The notes below the pieces were generated by a model. It did not search any database. It had not been told where the DNA came from and worked only from the letters and a program-made list of their open reading frames with translations. Both the position numbers and the translations under genes were made by a program. A stretch of DNA of 64,000 bases from JAEUIE01 sp046350055 (lineage in GTDB: Bacteria > Planctomycetota > Planctomycetia > Gemmatales > HRBIN36): the NCBI GenBank assembly GCA_046350055.1, contig JAXMBC010000001.1:5456001-5520000 (forward strand), read 5' to 3'. Each line of letters opens with the position of its first letter. Position 1 is the stretch's first letter. Shown piece after piece: positions 40,594 through 51,966 of the stretch.

Positions 40594-43284
40594 CTACTCC
40601 ACATAGCGGAAATCGAGACTGCACACCAGCGCATGCAAAATGGTCGTCCATGTCTTCGGCGTGTTGCCTTGCAGCGCAAGCGTGCGTTCCACAATACCCT
40701 TCTCCTTCGCCGTGGGCAAGCGTCCCAGGGTCAGGCGATAGGCATGGTCGATCTGCTTGCCCGCATCATCGGGCACCTCCTTCAGCAACCGCTCTACTGC
40801 CAGTTGGCAATGGCGATGCACCTCCGCATGGTTCATCAGGTACAGCGCCTGCGGGGCCACGGTGCTGACATTCCGCTGCCCGACCACGGTACTCGGATCA
40901 GCCAGATCGAAAGCTTCGAGAAATGGTTCCGGGCTGTTGCGGAAGGCGGGCAGGTAGACACTGCGGCACCGGTGCTGATGCACGTAGTGGTAATCGGAGT
41001 TCAGCTTGGCCAGTGGTGCGTAGTTCGGCGGCGACAAGTCCAATGTACCGCTGAGCACAAGCAACCGATCCCGCAAGGCCTCGGCTTCCAGTCGTCTCGG
41101 CGTTCGTACCGACTGGTACGCATGCGATAGCACGATGTGCCGAATGAGCTTCTTGATCGACCAGCCTTCGTGCATGAACCGCAGGGCGAGATAATCGAGA
41201 AGTTCCGGATGCACCGGCTTCTCGCCCGTGGTGCCGAAGTTGTCGGGCGTCCGGCACAGCCCTTCCCCCATCAGCCAGAGCCACACACGATTGACAATGA
41301 CGCGGGCAGTGAGCGGGTTGTCTCGCTGGGTAATCCACTCGGCCAGTTGCCGACGGCCACTCTCCTGCTGGGTAAAGGCAAACTGCTGCTGGAGGGAGAC
41401 TGCCTGCAGGAAGCCGCGAGGCACCACATCCCCCTGGTTGCCCACCTGGCCGCGGATATGGATCTTGCAGTCGCTGCACTGTGGCTGTTCCTTCACGCCC
41501 ATCCGGGTGGGCCGCTGATCATACTCCTGCTGCGCCTCCTTGAGTTCCTTCTCCAACCGGGCAATACTCGGATCGACTCGGGCCGATGTCGTCTCCGGCG
41601 TCTTGGTCCCCTTCGGTAGAAACTGCACCGCATCGGCAATTACATGTCCGGTCGTTCCCTCGTTGGCGATGATCACGAACGACTGCCCCGCCTTCTCGAA
41701 GCGATGCATGCCCAGCGAGACGAATCCGCCCGGCAACGTCGGTGCCTGCTGCTGATTGATCTTCTTCTCTACTTCGCCATCGGCTCCGAAGATGGTGACG
41801 GGGACAGCGGTGCTGCGATTCGTTCCCGGCGTGTAGGAGAGGCGTACCTCGTACTCGCCATCGCTCGGCAGTTCCGGAGTAAAGGTGACGGTCTTTTTGC
41901 CCTTGTCTGCGTTATCATCATGCACATAGCCGGCATCGATAAACGGCTTCACGCTGGTGGAAGCTTTCCAGTCGCCCACCTTCTTCGCCTGGCTGTCATC
42001 CACCACGATGCCGGGCAGGGTTTTGCTTTGCACCGCTTCCTTCGCCACCGGCTTACCCGCCTTCAGCGATTTGAGTTGGGCCTGCAAGTCTGCAATGCGC
42101 TTCTTGGAGGCGGTCAGCTTCTGCGTCGTGGCCGGGTCGGCGGGCAGTTCCAACTCCATCCACTTCGAAACATTGGCATGCTCGACGGTCTGCACATTCT
42201 TGAGGATGCCGGCCAGGGCGTAGTAATCCTTCGTGGGAATGGGATCAAACTTGTGATCGTGGCAGCGGGCACAGGTCACCGTCTGGGCGAGGAAGCCCCG
42301 GGTGATCACATCCAGTTGTTCATCAACGATATCCATCTCCAGTTGCTTCTTGTCCTGCTCTTCCAGGTTGTGGTTGCCCAGGGCCAGGAAGGTCGTGGCC
42401 ACGGTCTGCCGCTGCTTCTCCGCAACGCTGGCAGCAGGCAACAGGTCGCCAGCGATCTGCTCACGCAGGAACTGGTCATAGGGCAGGTCACTGTTCATGG
42501 CATCGATGACATACTGCCGGTACCGCCAGGCATCCTTGAGCACGAAACCACGCAGAGTCAGCGACTCGCCGAAGCGGGTGACATCGAGCCAGTGACGGGC
42601 CCAGTGTTCACCGAAACGAGGCGAGGCAAGCAACCGATCCACCAGTTTCTCCACCGCTTGCAGCGAAGCGTCGGTGACGAAGGCATCCTGTTCCGTCAGT
42701 GACGGAGGCAGGCCGGCAAGGTCGAACGAGAGCCGCTGATGCAGGACACGGCGGTCGGCATCAGGGGTTGGTGTCTTGCCTTCCTTCTCCAAGGCTGACA
42801 GCAGGAAACGATCCATATCAGTCCGTGGCCAGGAGGTGTTCTTGATGGATGGTGTCGACATTGCCTTGAGTGGCTGATACGACCACCACGATTTGCCCTT
42901 GTTCAAGTCAATGGTCTTGGTGGTGGACGCTTCGGTGCGAGGGTCAGGTGCCCCTGCTTTGATCCATGCCTCAAAGTGCTTGATCGTCTGCTCCGGCAAC
43001 TTCCCCTTGGGCGGCATCTTCAGTTCGCCCTGATAGTGCAGCGCCGTAAGCAGCAGGCTCTTCGACGGTTCCTTCAGATTGAGGACCGGGCCGGAGTCAC
43101 CGCCCTTGAGCAACCCCGGTTTCGAATCGAGCAGCAGGCCACCCTTCACCGACTTCGACTGTGCCGAGTGGCAACGGTAACACTGTTCAACGAGTACCGG
43201 CCGGATGTGCTTCTCGAAGTAGGTGAAGTCGTCGGCGCTGGAAGTGGCTGTCGCAAAGAAGAACAGCAGTGGAAGTAATCGCAT
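40594..43284 (-). CDS. PSD1 and planctomycete cytochrome c domain protein (DUF1549/DUF1553)
   Basis: From ATG 43284 the product is 896 residues with a signal peptide (MRLLPLLFFFATATSSA). A cytochrome c site CYRCHS (about residue 38) lies in the N-terminal planctomycete cytochrome domain. DUF1549 follows (HWLDVTRFGES, DAWRYRQYVIDAMN, with a second CxxCH in CARCHDHKFDPIPT). An inserted jelly-roll (about 430-560) precedes DUF1553 (VNRVWLWLMGEGLCRTPDNFG, LIRHIVLSHAYQ). It is paired with the DUF1501 gene 2 bp downstream. The pair is proposed to act on polysaccharides; the reaction is unknown. Confidence 0.94.
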   Translation of the reverse strand: MRLLPLLFFFATATSSADDFTYFEKHIRPVLVEQCYRCHSAQSKSVKGGLLLDSKPGLLKGGDSGPVLNLKEPSKSLLLTALHYQGELKMPPKGKLPEQTIKHFEAWIKAGAPDPRTEASTTKTIDLNKGKSWWSYQPLKAMSTPSIKNTSWPRTDMDRFLLSALEKEGKTPTPDADRRVLHQRLSFDLAGLPPSLTEQDAFVTDASLQAVEKLVDRLLASPRFGEHWARHWLDVTRFGESLTLRGFVLKDAWRYRQYVIDAMNSDLPYDQFLREQIAGDLLPAASVAEKQRQTVATTFLALGNHNLEEQDKKQLEMDIVDEQLDVITRGFLAQTVTCARCHDHKFDPIPTKDYYALAGILKNVQTVEHANVSKWMELELPADPATTQKLTASKKRIADLQAQLKSLKAGKPVAKEAVQSKTLPGIVVDDSQAKKVGDWKASTSVKPFIDAGYVHDDNADKGKKTVTFTPELPSDGEYEVRLSYTPGTNRSTAVPVTIFGADGEVEKKINQQQAPTLPGGFVSLGMHRFEKAGQSFVIIANEGTTGHVIADAVQFLPKGTKTPETTSARVDPSIARLEKELKEAQQEYDQRPTRMGVKEQPQCSDCKIHIRGQVGNQGDVVPRGFLQAVSLQQQFAFTQQESGRRQLAEWITQRDNPLTARVIVNRVWLWLMGEGLCRTPDNFGTTGEKPVHPELLDYLALRFMHEGWSIKKLIRHIVLSHAYQSVRTPRRLEAEALRDRLLVLSGTLDLSPPNYAPLAKLNSDYHYVHQHRCRSVYLPAFRNSPEPFLEAFDLADPSTVVGQRNVSTVAPQALYLMNHAEVHRHCQLAVERLLKEVPDDAGKQIDHAYRLTLGRLPTAKEKGIVERTLALQGNTPKTWTTILHALVCSLDFRYVE

Positions 43285-43445
43285 GTGCAGTGCCAAAAGG
43301 ATACTTGACTTTACCTGATGCCAACGCGGTGGCCAAGGGAACAATCTGGGTACCTTTGATTTTGAGAAGGTGCCTTCTGCTGTTCGACAGCAACGAGAAC
43401 TGCTTGGTAGTTACAACGACGAAGTTTAAGTGTACCTGCCTGAAT

Positions 43446-43667
43446 TCATCTCTTTTTCTCTTTTGCAATACCCCAGACCAGACCCACGACTATCCCCAAT
43501 ATGCCGCCGCTAATTGCTAGCAAGATTGTGATCGCGATTTGATAGAAATCGCCACTCGATTCTGCGTTGGGTAACAACCGTTCTGAGATCCTTCCCAAAC
43601 AAAACCCAAGGAAATAACCCACAAAGAAGCCCAGAATCATCCGCACCAGAACGCGAAGGAACGGCAT
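43446..43667 (-). CDS. Small membrane protein, unknown
   Basis: The 73-residue product has two hydrophobic segments (MILGFFVGYFLGFCLGR with glycine spacing and IAITILLAISGGILGIVVGLV), joined by a short polar loop and ending in KEKKR. No family was recognised. It sits between the DUF444 gene (29 bp away, same strand) and PSD1, in an otherwise gene-free gap (43285-43445 shows nothing else). Confidence 0.6.
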   Translation of the reverse strand: MPFLRVLVRMILGFFVGYFLGFCLGRISERLLPNAESSGDFYQIAITILLAISGGILGIVVGLVWGIAKEKKR

Positions 43668-43696
43668 GCTTGATTACTCGTCTGACTGTAGATCGT

Positions 43697-44800
43697 TCAC
43701 CGCCCGGTCCCCAGCAACGCTTTGATACTCCCCAGGATCGCCTCCTTGTCGGGCACCTTGGTCGCAATCACATTGGGATGACTATCGAGCAAACCTTCGA
43801 TGTGGTCCATAAACTCGCCAGAGCCGTATGGGCTTTCGACTTGGGCGTAGCCGAAGAGGTTGACCTTGGGCAGAAGTCGTTCTTTCAGGATCCCCAGGCA
43901 CTTGTCGTTGTCATCGCCCCAGTTGTCGCCATCGGAGAAGTGGAAGGCATACACGTTCCACTCGCTCGGCGGATACTTCTTGGTGATGATCCTGTCCGCC
44001 AGGTCGTACGCCGTGCTGATCTTCGTCCCGCCACTTTCCCGCGTGTGGTAGAACGTGTGTTCATCCACTTCCTTGGCCGCGGCATCGTGAATGATGTAGA
44101 CCCGTTCGATGCCCTTGTAGTGGGCCTTGATCCAGGTATCGATCCAGAACGCCTGGATGCGGACGATCTCCTTCTGCTGATCGGTCATCGACCCGGAGAC
44201 GTCCATCATGTAGACCAGGCAGGCCACGCTCTGAGGCAGGTTGACCGGCTTGGCACTGCGGAACTGCTTGTCGGCCTTGATAGGAACGATCTTCGGATTG
44301 ATGGGGTTGTAGGTGCCTGAACTGATCTCACGCTGCAGGGCCTTCTTGTAGGTGCGTTTGAAATGCCGCAGGGACTCTGGGCCAACCGGGCGGATGCCCG
44401 AGTACTTGTCACTGGTGGTAACGATGTTCTTTTTGCCCTTGGGCTCGATGCGAGGCAGGGCCAGTTCTTCCCCCAGGATGTCGGCCAGCTCCTCGAGCGA
44501 CATTTCGACTTCGAGGATGTGCCCGCCGGGAGAATCGCCCGCCTGATTGCCATCGCCATCCTGATCGGGAGCGGTGAGGGGCTGGCCCGGCTTACCAGGC
44601 CCCTGGCCGACACCACCGGAACCCTTGGAGCCAAAGCGGAACTGGGGAATTTCGATCTGCGGCAGCGGGATGCTGACGAGGTCCTTGCCCTTCTTCCCGA
44701 TCATCTCGCCGCGCGTGATGTACTTGCCGAGGTTGGATTTCACCTTGCCTCGGACGATCTTGCGAAAGCGCTGGACATCACGGTCGATCTTCTGGCTCAT
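43697..44800 (-). CDS. DUF444 family VWA protein (YeaH/YhbH-like)
   Basis: The 367-residue protein matches YeaH/YhbH: RDVQRFRKIVRGKVKSNLGK at the start, a Gly-rich region, then a von Willebrand A-like domain with MIDAS motif VYMMDVSGSMTDQQKE and later HFSDGDNWGDD. In E. coli, YeaH and the kinase YeaG (PrkA) act together in stress. Here the prkA gene is about 1.9 kb upstream on the same strand, separated by a membrane-protein gene. The third usual partner, SpoVR, is not in the window. Confidence 0.92.
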   Translation of the reverse strand: MSQKIDRDVQRFRKIVRGKVKSNLGKYITRGEMIGKKGKDLVSIPLPQIEIPQFRFGSKGSGGVGQGPGKPGQPLTAPDQDGDGNQAGDSPGGHILEVEMSLEELADILGEELALPRIEPKGKKNIVTTSDKYSGIRPVGPESLRHFKRTYKKALQREISSGTYNPINPKIVPIKADKQFRSAKPVNLPQSVACLVYMMDVSGSMTDQQKEIVRIQAFWIDTWIKAHYKGIERVYIIHDAAAKEVDEHTFYHTRESGGTKISTAYDLADRIITKKYPPSEWNVYAFHFSDGDNWGDDNDKCLGILKERLLPKVNLFGYAQVESPYGSGEFMDHIEGLLDSHPNVIATKVPDKEAILGSIKALLGTGR

Positions 44801-44859
44801 GGTTGCCTCGACGTCATGTCATTATAGAGCATGCCAGCCTGAGGCTGGTGTCTTCTTCA

Positions 44860-46602
44860 CTAGTCTGACCAAACTCGTGCCACTTGCCAAGCCCGATACG
44901 GCCCGGAACGGAAGTGGGCCGGAGGATCCTCTGGCTTTTCCGGGGCCAGGCGATTATCGACAATGAGCCACGTCGCTCGGCGTTTCTCGGCATATCTGAT
45001 TGACGTACCCGTATCACGACAGGCATCGAACTCCGCCTTCACCTGCAAATAACGCTCGTTGAAACCCCGGCTGAGGCAGATGTAGGGGTAGAGCGACGGG
45101 TTGAAGAGTACCGTTCGCTGCGAGTAGATCTGCCATCCACCGGCATAACTCGTGGCTCCCTCGTGCCCTTCCAGCGTGATGGCCAGAATGGTGTCACTCG
45201 GCTGCGAAGCATTTCGAATCGATAACTGCATGGCGATGCGGTCGACATCAGATTCCATGCCCAACTGAGCCAGATCTCTGAGGCCTGGGAGGGAAAAACG
45301 GTTGCTAAACCGGTGCTGCAATCCGGGCAACACCAGAATCGTCACGCCGAAGCCAAGAATGATGGCCAGTAGTGCTGGTCTACTCGTGATCCACAACAAG
45401 AGTGGCCAGCGTTTGCAGAGAGCAAGTAGCCCCAATGCTGATAAGACGAGCCATGGCGGAGTTCGGAAGGCAATCAGACCACACAGTACGACGCTGACCA
45501 AGCACGGCATGCCACCTTCTTGGCAGCCTCGCACCACTACCACGGCCTGCAGCACGATGCACAACACCGTCAGAAAGAGGTTCGTGCGATGCAGCGAGGC
45601 ATGCATGAAGAAAGGAACGCCCAGCCCATCTACCAGGGCCGCATGAATGAACACCCCGGCCAGTGCCGCGAGGAAGAGCCGCAGTGTGGTCTGTTGAAGT
45701 GACGCATCACGCAAGATGAACAGACACAAGCCAATGATCGCCAGTTGCCAGAAGAACGCCGGCCAGCCGACGTAGTAGAACTGCGTGAGGTTCTCGAGCC
45801 GCACCACGTAGACGACATGGGCCATCAGGCTGGACAGCGTCTCCCGCCAAAGGCCATCGATCAGCCAGTTTCCTTCAGTCGGTGGCCGGGTGCCACCCAG
45901 GGCCAGGTAGCTGATCGCCACGATGATCGCCGAGTTGACAGCCCAGCGCAGCAGGTCGCGACGATTTCGCTGGCAGGCCGTCCAGACTGTGTAGAGCAGC
46001 AGAGTACACAACCCCGTGGGCGGATGACATAGCACCGTCACCACGCTGAAGCCGACGATCCCCATCGACGATCGCACGATCATCGCCCGCAAGACCAATA
46101 ACGCCAGCGGCAACGCCAGTGCCCGAGGCACCAGCTTATTCTCAATGAGGGGGATCGCTGAGAAGTACGCCGAGCCACACGCCAGTGACGAGCCGGAGAG
46201 CAACAGCACGGTCACCAGCCCCACCGCCGGCGAACCGGTGAGCGTCTTCGCCAGATGATAGACCGCCACCAACAACAGTAGCCGAGTAGCTACGTAGAGG
46301 ACTGCATACGCCGCAGGCATCCCGGTCAGTCGTGCCAACCAGCCGACACCGTTTAGCATCAGCGAGGTGTACTGCTGGTTGACTTCGGTGATAAGCGGAT
46401 CATCACGCAACAGCTCTGGCTCAGCGACATGCATCGCCATCGGAATCTGCCACTGATCATCGCTGCCATTGTGGCCCAAGCCATAGCGATTGGAACCGAC
46501 GTGCCAGAGGAGGACCAGGCCCAGACAAACCACCAGCAACGATTTAGCCCCCGGCTCTTCAAACCGGGGGCGGGAGCGCGCGATGACCTGATCTTCTTGC
46601 AA
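44860..46602 (-). CDS. Polytopic membrane protein, unknown
   Basis: The product is about 580 residues with 11-13 hydrophobic segments and a soluble C-terminal part containing ISQRTVLFNPSLYPYI-like and RRATWLIVDNRLAPE motifs. The layout resembles GT-C glycosyltransferases, but no catalytic signature was recognised. The only upstream ATG (46602) and the first 20 codons lie within the family B repeat at 46542-46675. An alternative TTG or GTG near 46537 would start at the first membrane helix. It separates DUF444 from prkA, which are usually adjacent. Confidence 0.8.
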   Translation of the reverse strand: MQEDQVIARSRPRFEEPGAKSLLVVCLGLVLLWHVGSNRYGLGHNGSDDQWQIPMAMHVAEPELLRDDPLITEVNQQYTSLMLNGVGWLARLTGMPAAYAVLYVATRLLLLVAVYHLAKTLTGSPAVGLVTVLLLSGSSLACGSAYFSAIPLIENKLVPRALALPLALLVLRAMIVRSSMGIVGFSVVTVLCHPPTGLCTLLLYTVWTACQRNRRDLLRWAVNSAIIVAISYLALGGTRPPTEGNWLIDGLWRETLSSLMAHVVYVVRLENLTQFYYVGWPAFFWQLAIIGLCLFILRDASLQQTTLRLFLAALAGVFIHAALVDGLGVPFFMHASLHRTNLFLTVLCIVLQAVVVVRGCQEGGMPCLVSVVLCGLIAFRTPPWLVLSALGLLALCKRWPLLLWITSRPALLAIILGFGVTILVLPGLQHRFSNRFSLPGLRDLAQLGMESDVDRIAMQLSIRNASQPSDTILAITLEGHEGATSYAGGWQIYSQRTVLFNPSLYPYICLSRGFNERYLQVKAEFDACRDTGTSIRYAEKRRATWLIVDNRLAPEKPEDPPAHFRSGPYRAWQVARVWSD

Positions 46603-46675
46603 TACTGATACTCAGCGAAAGGTGTGGAGTTGCCGCACGAACCCGCCCCAGGCTTGAATGGCCGGGGGCTCGGGC
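46542..46675. repeat. Inverted-repeat element, family B copy 2
   Basis: ATTTAGCCCCCGGCTCTTC plus ACCGGGGGCGGG at the left end, and the inverse CCCGCCCCAGGC, TTGAATGGCC, GGGGGCT at the right, reproduce the layout of the 7608-7733 element, including TCTTGCAA in the core. The right end abuts the prkA stop codon (46677-46679). The left part overlaps the first codons of the membrane-protein gene. Confidence 0.8.
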
Positions 46676-46676
46676 G

Positions 46677-48725
<2,049 letters not shown>

Positions 48726-49073
48726 GGTTTCCTCCCTGTAGCCTGTCGGCTTCCGTGGCTGGCGGGGGCCGGCGGACTGTCAGATGTCAAAGAGACGCAT
48801 GGAAGGTCAAATCGTTCACCGCTTCCATGCTGGCAGTCGAGTCAAATCAGAATTGTCAAACGCGGGTAGCCTGTCGCAACAGGCTCTGATGCCATTGTAC
48901 CTTGCCACCAATCTGGGCGTGGCGAGGATTTCTACGGTTCATCGCTTTTCTTGATGTAGCTAGCATCGCCAGCAAGTGTGGTTGCTGTCAAGAGATGTTT
49001 GCGAGGATGCGCCGTTTTCACCGCGACATTGACCTAGGCGCGCAAGGCGGGTGTGGGGTAACGTTTAACAGGT
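48726..49073. other. Intergenic stretch upstream of prkA
   Basis: This 348-bp gap holds the prkA leader and no convincing gene, RNA or long hairpin. A family A repeat begins at its right edge. Confidence 0.6.
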
Positions 49074-49219
49074 GTCGGCATCACGCTCCGCGTGATGGCC
49101 ACATGCAATAACCACTCAGGAAATGCAGATGCACTGCGGTTGAGGCATGCTTCAACCATACGTGCCTCGGAGCAGCATTCAACGATGCCATCTGCCATCT
49201 CGCGGAGCGAGATGCCCAC
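49074..49219. repeat. Inverted-repeat element, family A copy 2
   Basis: The left end GTCGGCATCACGC-TCC-GCGTGATG (49074-49096) and the right end CATCTCGC-GGA-GCGAGATGCCCAC (about 49197-49219) are inverted repeats, as in the copies at 5675 and 51912. The element ends 14 bp before the start of the small membrane-protein gene, next to its ribosome-binding site. Confidence 0.75.
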
Positions 49220-49233
49220 AAAAGGATCCCCCC

Positions 49234-49491
49234 ATGCGAAACCTCATCTTCCTGTTGTTCCTCGGCGCGGTCATCTTCCTGGTGGCAGGCTGGTTCCTCG
49301 ACTGGTACGACATCACCGGCGTGAAGAACAGCAGCGGCAAGACCAGCATCCAGTTCGACATCAACCGCGACAAGATCAAGGATGACATCGGCAAGGGCAC
49401 CGACAAGTTCAAGGATACCTGGAACAACATTGCCGACGACAAGGACAAGACCGTACCCGCAACCGCTCCAAGCCGGAAACCGAATGGGTAG
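49234..49491 (+). CDS. Small membrane-anchored protein, unknown
   Basis: The 85-residue product starts at ATG 49234 after AAAGGA. One N-terminal membrane helix (LIFLLFLGAVIFLVAGWFL) is followed by DWYDITGVK and an amphipathic charged tail (INRDKIKDDIGKGTDKFKDT). No family was recognised, but the layout is common for small planctomycete envelope proteins. The ribosome-binding site lies just outside the family A repeat. Confidence 0.72.
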   Translation: MRNLIFLLFLGAVIFLVAGWFLDWYDITGVKNSSGKTSIQFDINRDKIKDDIGKGTDKFKDTWNNIADDKDKTVPATAPSRKPNG

Positions 49492-49671
49492 TATTGGCAT
49501 GATGGCGTTGCACCAGATCGGCGGAGTCTATCTCCGCCGTTGTCATTGACACCTCGTCGGGGACACGGCCAACCGCTCTTGTCGCAGCTACTGTGAACGA
49601 CCCAAAGTCTTTCTGAGGCTTGTATAGCACGTCATTTCAATTACCATGGGGTATCCCCCGGGAACCCCACG

Positions 49672-51906
49672 ATGCGCTGGTCAGCACCCTTCCTGCTCCT
49701 CTTCGCTACCTTCCTTCACGCCCAGGACTTCGCTTCCCTTAATCGCAAGATCACGAAAGAGCCGGCGTATCGTCATATGCCCGAGTATGGCTTGCTCGTC
49801 TTCGGCCTCCAGTTGGAGAAGAAGCTCTGGATGGTGCGAGATGGCGACACTCTTTACATTGATCGTAGCGGCACGGGCGATCTCACCGTGCCTGATGCCA
49901 AAGTGACTGCCAACCTCAAAGCCAGCGCTCCCACTGAGTTTGAGTATCTCTTCGAGATCGGTAAGCTCCCCGGCTGTCCCGGTGAGCCAAGTGATGTGCA
50001 ACTCTCAACCCGGCGGCTCTCATCGCTCCCCGAATTGAACGAGGCGATGAAGAAGATCGTCAGCAAGAATCCCGATGCCGTTATCTATATGCTGTACATG
50101 CAAACCACGCATCCAGCCTGGAAGGGCAATGGCATATCAGGCCGCCTGGTCCACATGGTCGGCCCCATTGATCATCGCGGTGCTCTCGCCTTCGGTGCCA
50201 CTGCAGCGGAGGCACCCATCATGCATATCGGCGGGCCTCTGCAGATTGTTCCCTATGGCGATCTGCCTCGCGTCCGGCCCGGTGGTACCCACGAAATCTG
50301 TACCTCACTGGGCACACCAGGCCATGGCCCGGGAACCACCGCGTTTCTGGGCTACGAGAAAACCGTACCTCCAGAGGTGAAACCCTCACTAGCAATCACC
50401 TGGCCTCAGGGTGAGAAGCAGACCACATCATTGCAGGCGAAATATGTCCTCCAGGAACGCTGCTGCACTATCAACTTCTATGGCAAGCTGCAGATTCCCA
50501 CCGACATTGGTGCCGGCAAGGCACAACTCGTCATCAGCATGGATGACTGGAAGGCCGGCCAGGTAGCCCCGTCGCAAGCCAGCATGGAAGTGCTGGCCAA
50601 AGCCAACCCGGTGATACCACAGACTGTCACCCTGCCGCCGGTGCGCACCTTTGCCCATCAGGATCGGCAGGGTTTATTGCATCAGCTGCAACTCTCTCCC
50701 GATGGCACGAAGCTCTTTGCCAGCAGCTACCCCGGTGGTGTGGTGCAGTGGTGGGATGTTGCCACCGCCAAGCAGCTTCATTCCATCGAAACGGGCCGAG
50801 GTTTGCGAGGGACCGCCAGCTACGCGATGCTGACGCCCGACTGGAAGCACGTCTGGGTGGGGGAAGAGAAGCGACCCAAGGTGGAAGAACTGGAAATAGA
50901 CGGCAAGAAGCACATCAAGTGGATGTTCGATGCCCGGCTGCGTGGCTGGAATGCCGAGACCGGGGAAGCGATGGACCCCATCGTGCCTGCTGATGGTCGC
51001 AACTTCCGACTGACTTATCTTTCACCCGATGGCCGTTACCTGATCGCCCTCGAAGAAGTCTCCGGCACCTTCCCACGTGAGCAGGGCCGGGTGCAGAAAA
51101 TCTCCCTCTACGACATGCAGACCCGCCAGAAACTGCCGTTCTTTGACAAGCCCGCTAACTTCTCCGAGTTCACCCGCGACAGCAAGTACATCTTTATTCT
51201 AGAACACAAACCCGCGCCAGACTTCAGTCTCGTTGCCTACCATGTCGTCTCGGTTCCTGATGGCAAGATCATTCGCAGCCTGGCTGCAGATCATCAGAAG
51301 AACACCGGGCTGCTGCATCACTCAGCAGATCATCGATTGGTGTACCTGTTTGTCACGAAATACGCGACGCCTAACAACTACCAGAAGTACAGCAGTGAAG
51401 TGCAGTGCTGGAACATGGAGACGGGCAAGAAGGAGCACACACTCTCGATCGGCGATGAATCCGATTATCGAAGAGTGTATTTCAGCGACAAACATCCCTG
51501 GCTGATTACATTGGATGTTCCTAACCCCCGCAAGCCTTCGGACAAGCCGGGGACGATGTTTATTCACAGCTTGGCAGACTTGAAGTTGCACAAGTCCGTC
51601 TTGCTCCCTGGTCAAGCCAGCGTTTCCGGTTCGGCGTTTCATCCCCAGCGTGACATCGTGGTGCAGGTGTGCCAGACCTTTCCGAAAGAGGCTTACGCCA
51701 ATCGCGAGTTTGCCTTCAACGAAGCTGAGATTGAACAACCCAGACTGGTTTGGATTGACATTCCCTCAGGCAAGATCCTTCGCACCGACACGTTGCCGCC
51801 ATCCTTTCCGACCAAGCTGATGTTCACGCCTGATGGCAAGCAATTGCTGATGACGGTAAAAGGTAGTGTGTTGCTGTTCGATGTGCCGACGGAAATAGTT
51901 CGGTAA
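49672..51906 (+). CDS. Secreted beta-propeller protein, unknown
   Basis: The 744-residue product has a signal peptide (MRWSAPFLLLFATFLHA). Residues 20-320 are a region of unknown fold with YIDRSGTGDLT and IDHRGALAFG. The rest is a WD40-like propeller with repeats such as LQLSPDGTKLFASS, YLSPDGRYLIALEE and LMFTPDGKQLLMTV. Propellers of this kind serve as interaction platforms. The function is unknown. The family A repeat starts 6 bp after its stop. Confidence 0.85.
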   Translation: MRWSAPFLLLFATFLHAQDFASLNRKITKEPAYRHMPEYGLLVFGLQLEKKLWMVRDGDTLYIDRSGTGDLTVPDAKVTANLKASAPTEFEYLFEIGKLPGCPGEPSDVQLSTRRLSSLPELNEAMKKIVSKNPDAVIYMLYMQTTHPAWKGNGISGRLVHMVGPIDHRGALAFGATAAEAPIMHIGGPLQIVPYGDLPRVRPGGTHEICTSLGTPGHGPGTTAFLGYEKTVPPEVKPSLAITWPQGEKQTTSLQAKYVLQERCCTINFYGKLQIPTDIGAGKAQLVISMDDWKAGQVAPSQASMEVLAKANPVIPQTVTLPPVRTFAHQDRQGLLHQLQLSPDGTKLFASSYPGGVVQWWDVATAKQLHSIETGRGLRGTASYAMLTPDWKHVWVGEEKRPKVEELEIDGKKHIKWMFDARLRGWNAETGEAMDPIVPADGRNFRLTYLSPDGRYLIALEEVSGTFPREQGRVQKISLYDMQTRQKLPFFDKPANFSEFTRDSKYIFILEHKPAPDFSLVAYHVVSVPDGKIIRSLAADHQKNTGLLHHSADHRLVYLFVTKYATPNNYQKYSSEVQCWNMETGKKEHTLSIGDESDYRRVYFSDKHPWLITLDVPNPRKPSDKPGTMFIHSLADLKLHKSVLLPGQASVSGSAFHPQRDIVVQVCQTFPKEAYANREFAFNEAEIEQPRLVWIDIPSGKILRTDTLPPSFPTKLMFTPDGKQLLMTVKGSVLLFDVPTEIVR

Positions 51907-51911
51907 CGATT

Positions 51912-51966
51912 GCAGGCATCTCGCTCTGCGAGATGGCGTGCCATCACGACGGAGTGTGTTGCCTAC
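51912..51966. repeat. Inverted-repeat element, family A copy 3 (short form)
   Basis: Only 55 bp remain: left end GCAGGCATCTCGC-TCT-GCGAGATGG and right end CCATCACGACGGAGTGTGTTGCCTAC, with almost no core. It overlaps the last 23 bp of the convergent epimerase gene and so encodes part of its C-terminus. Confidence 0.7.
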
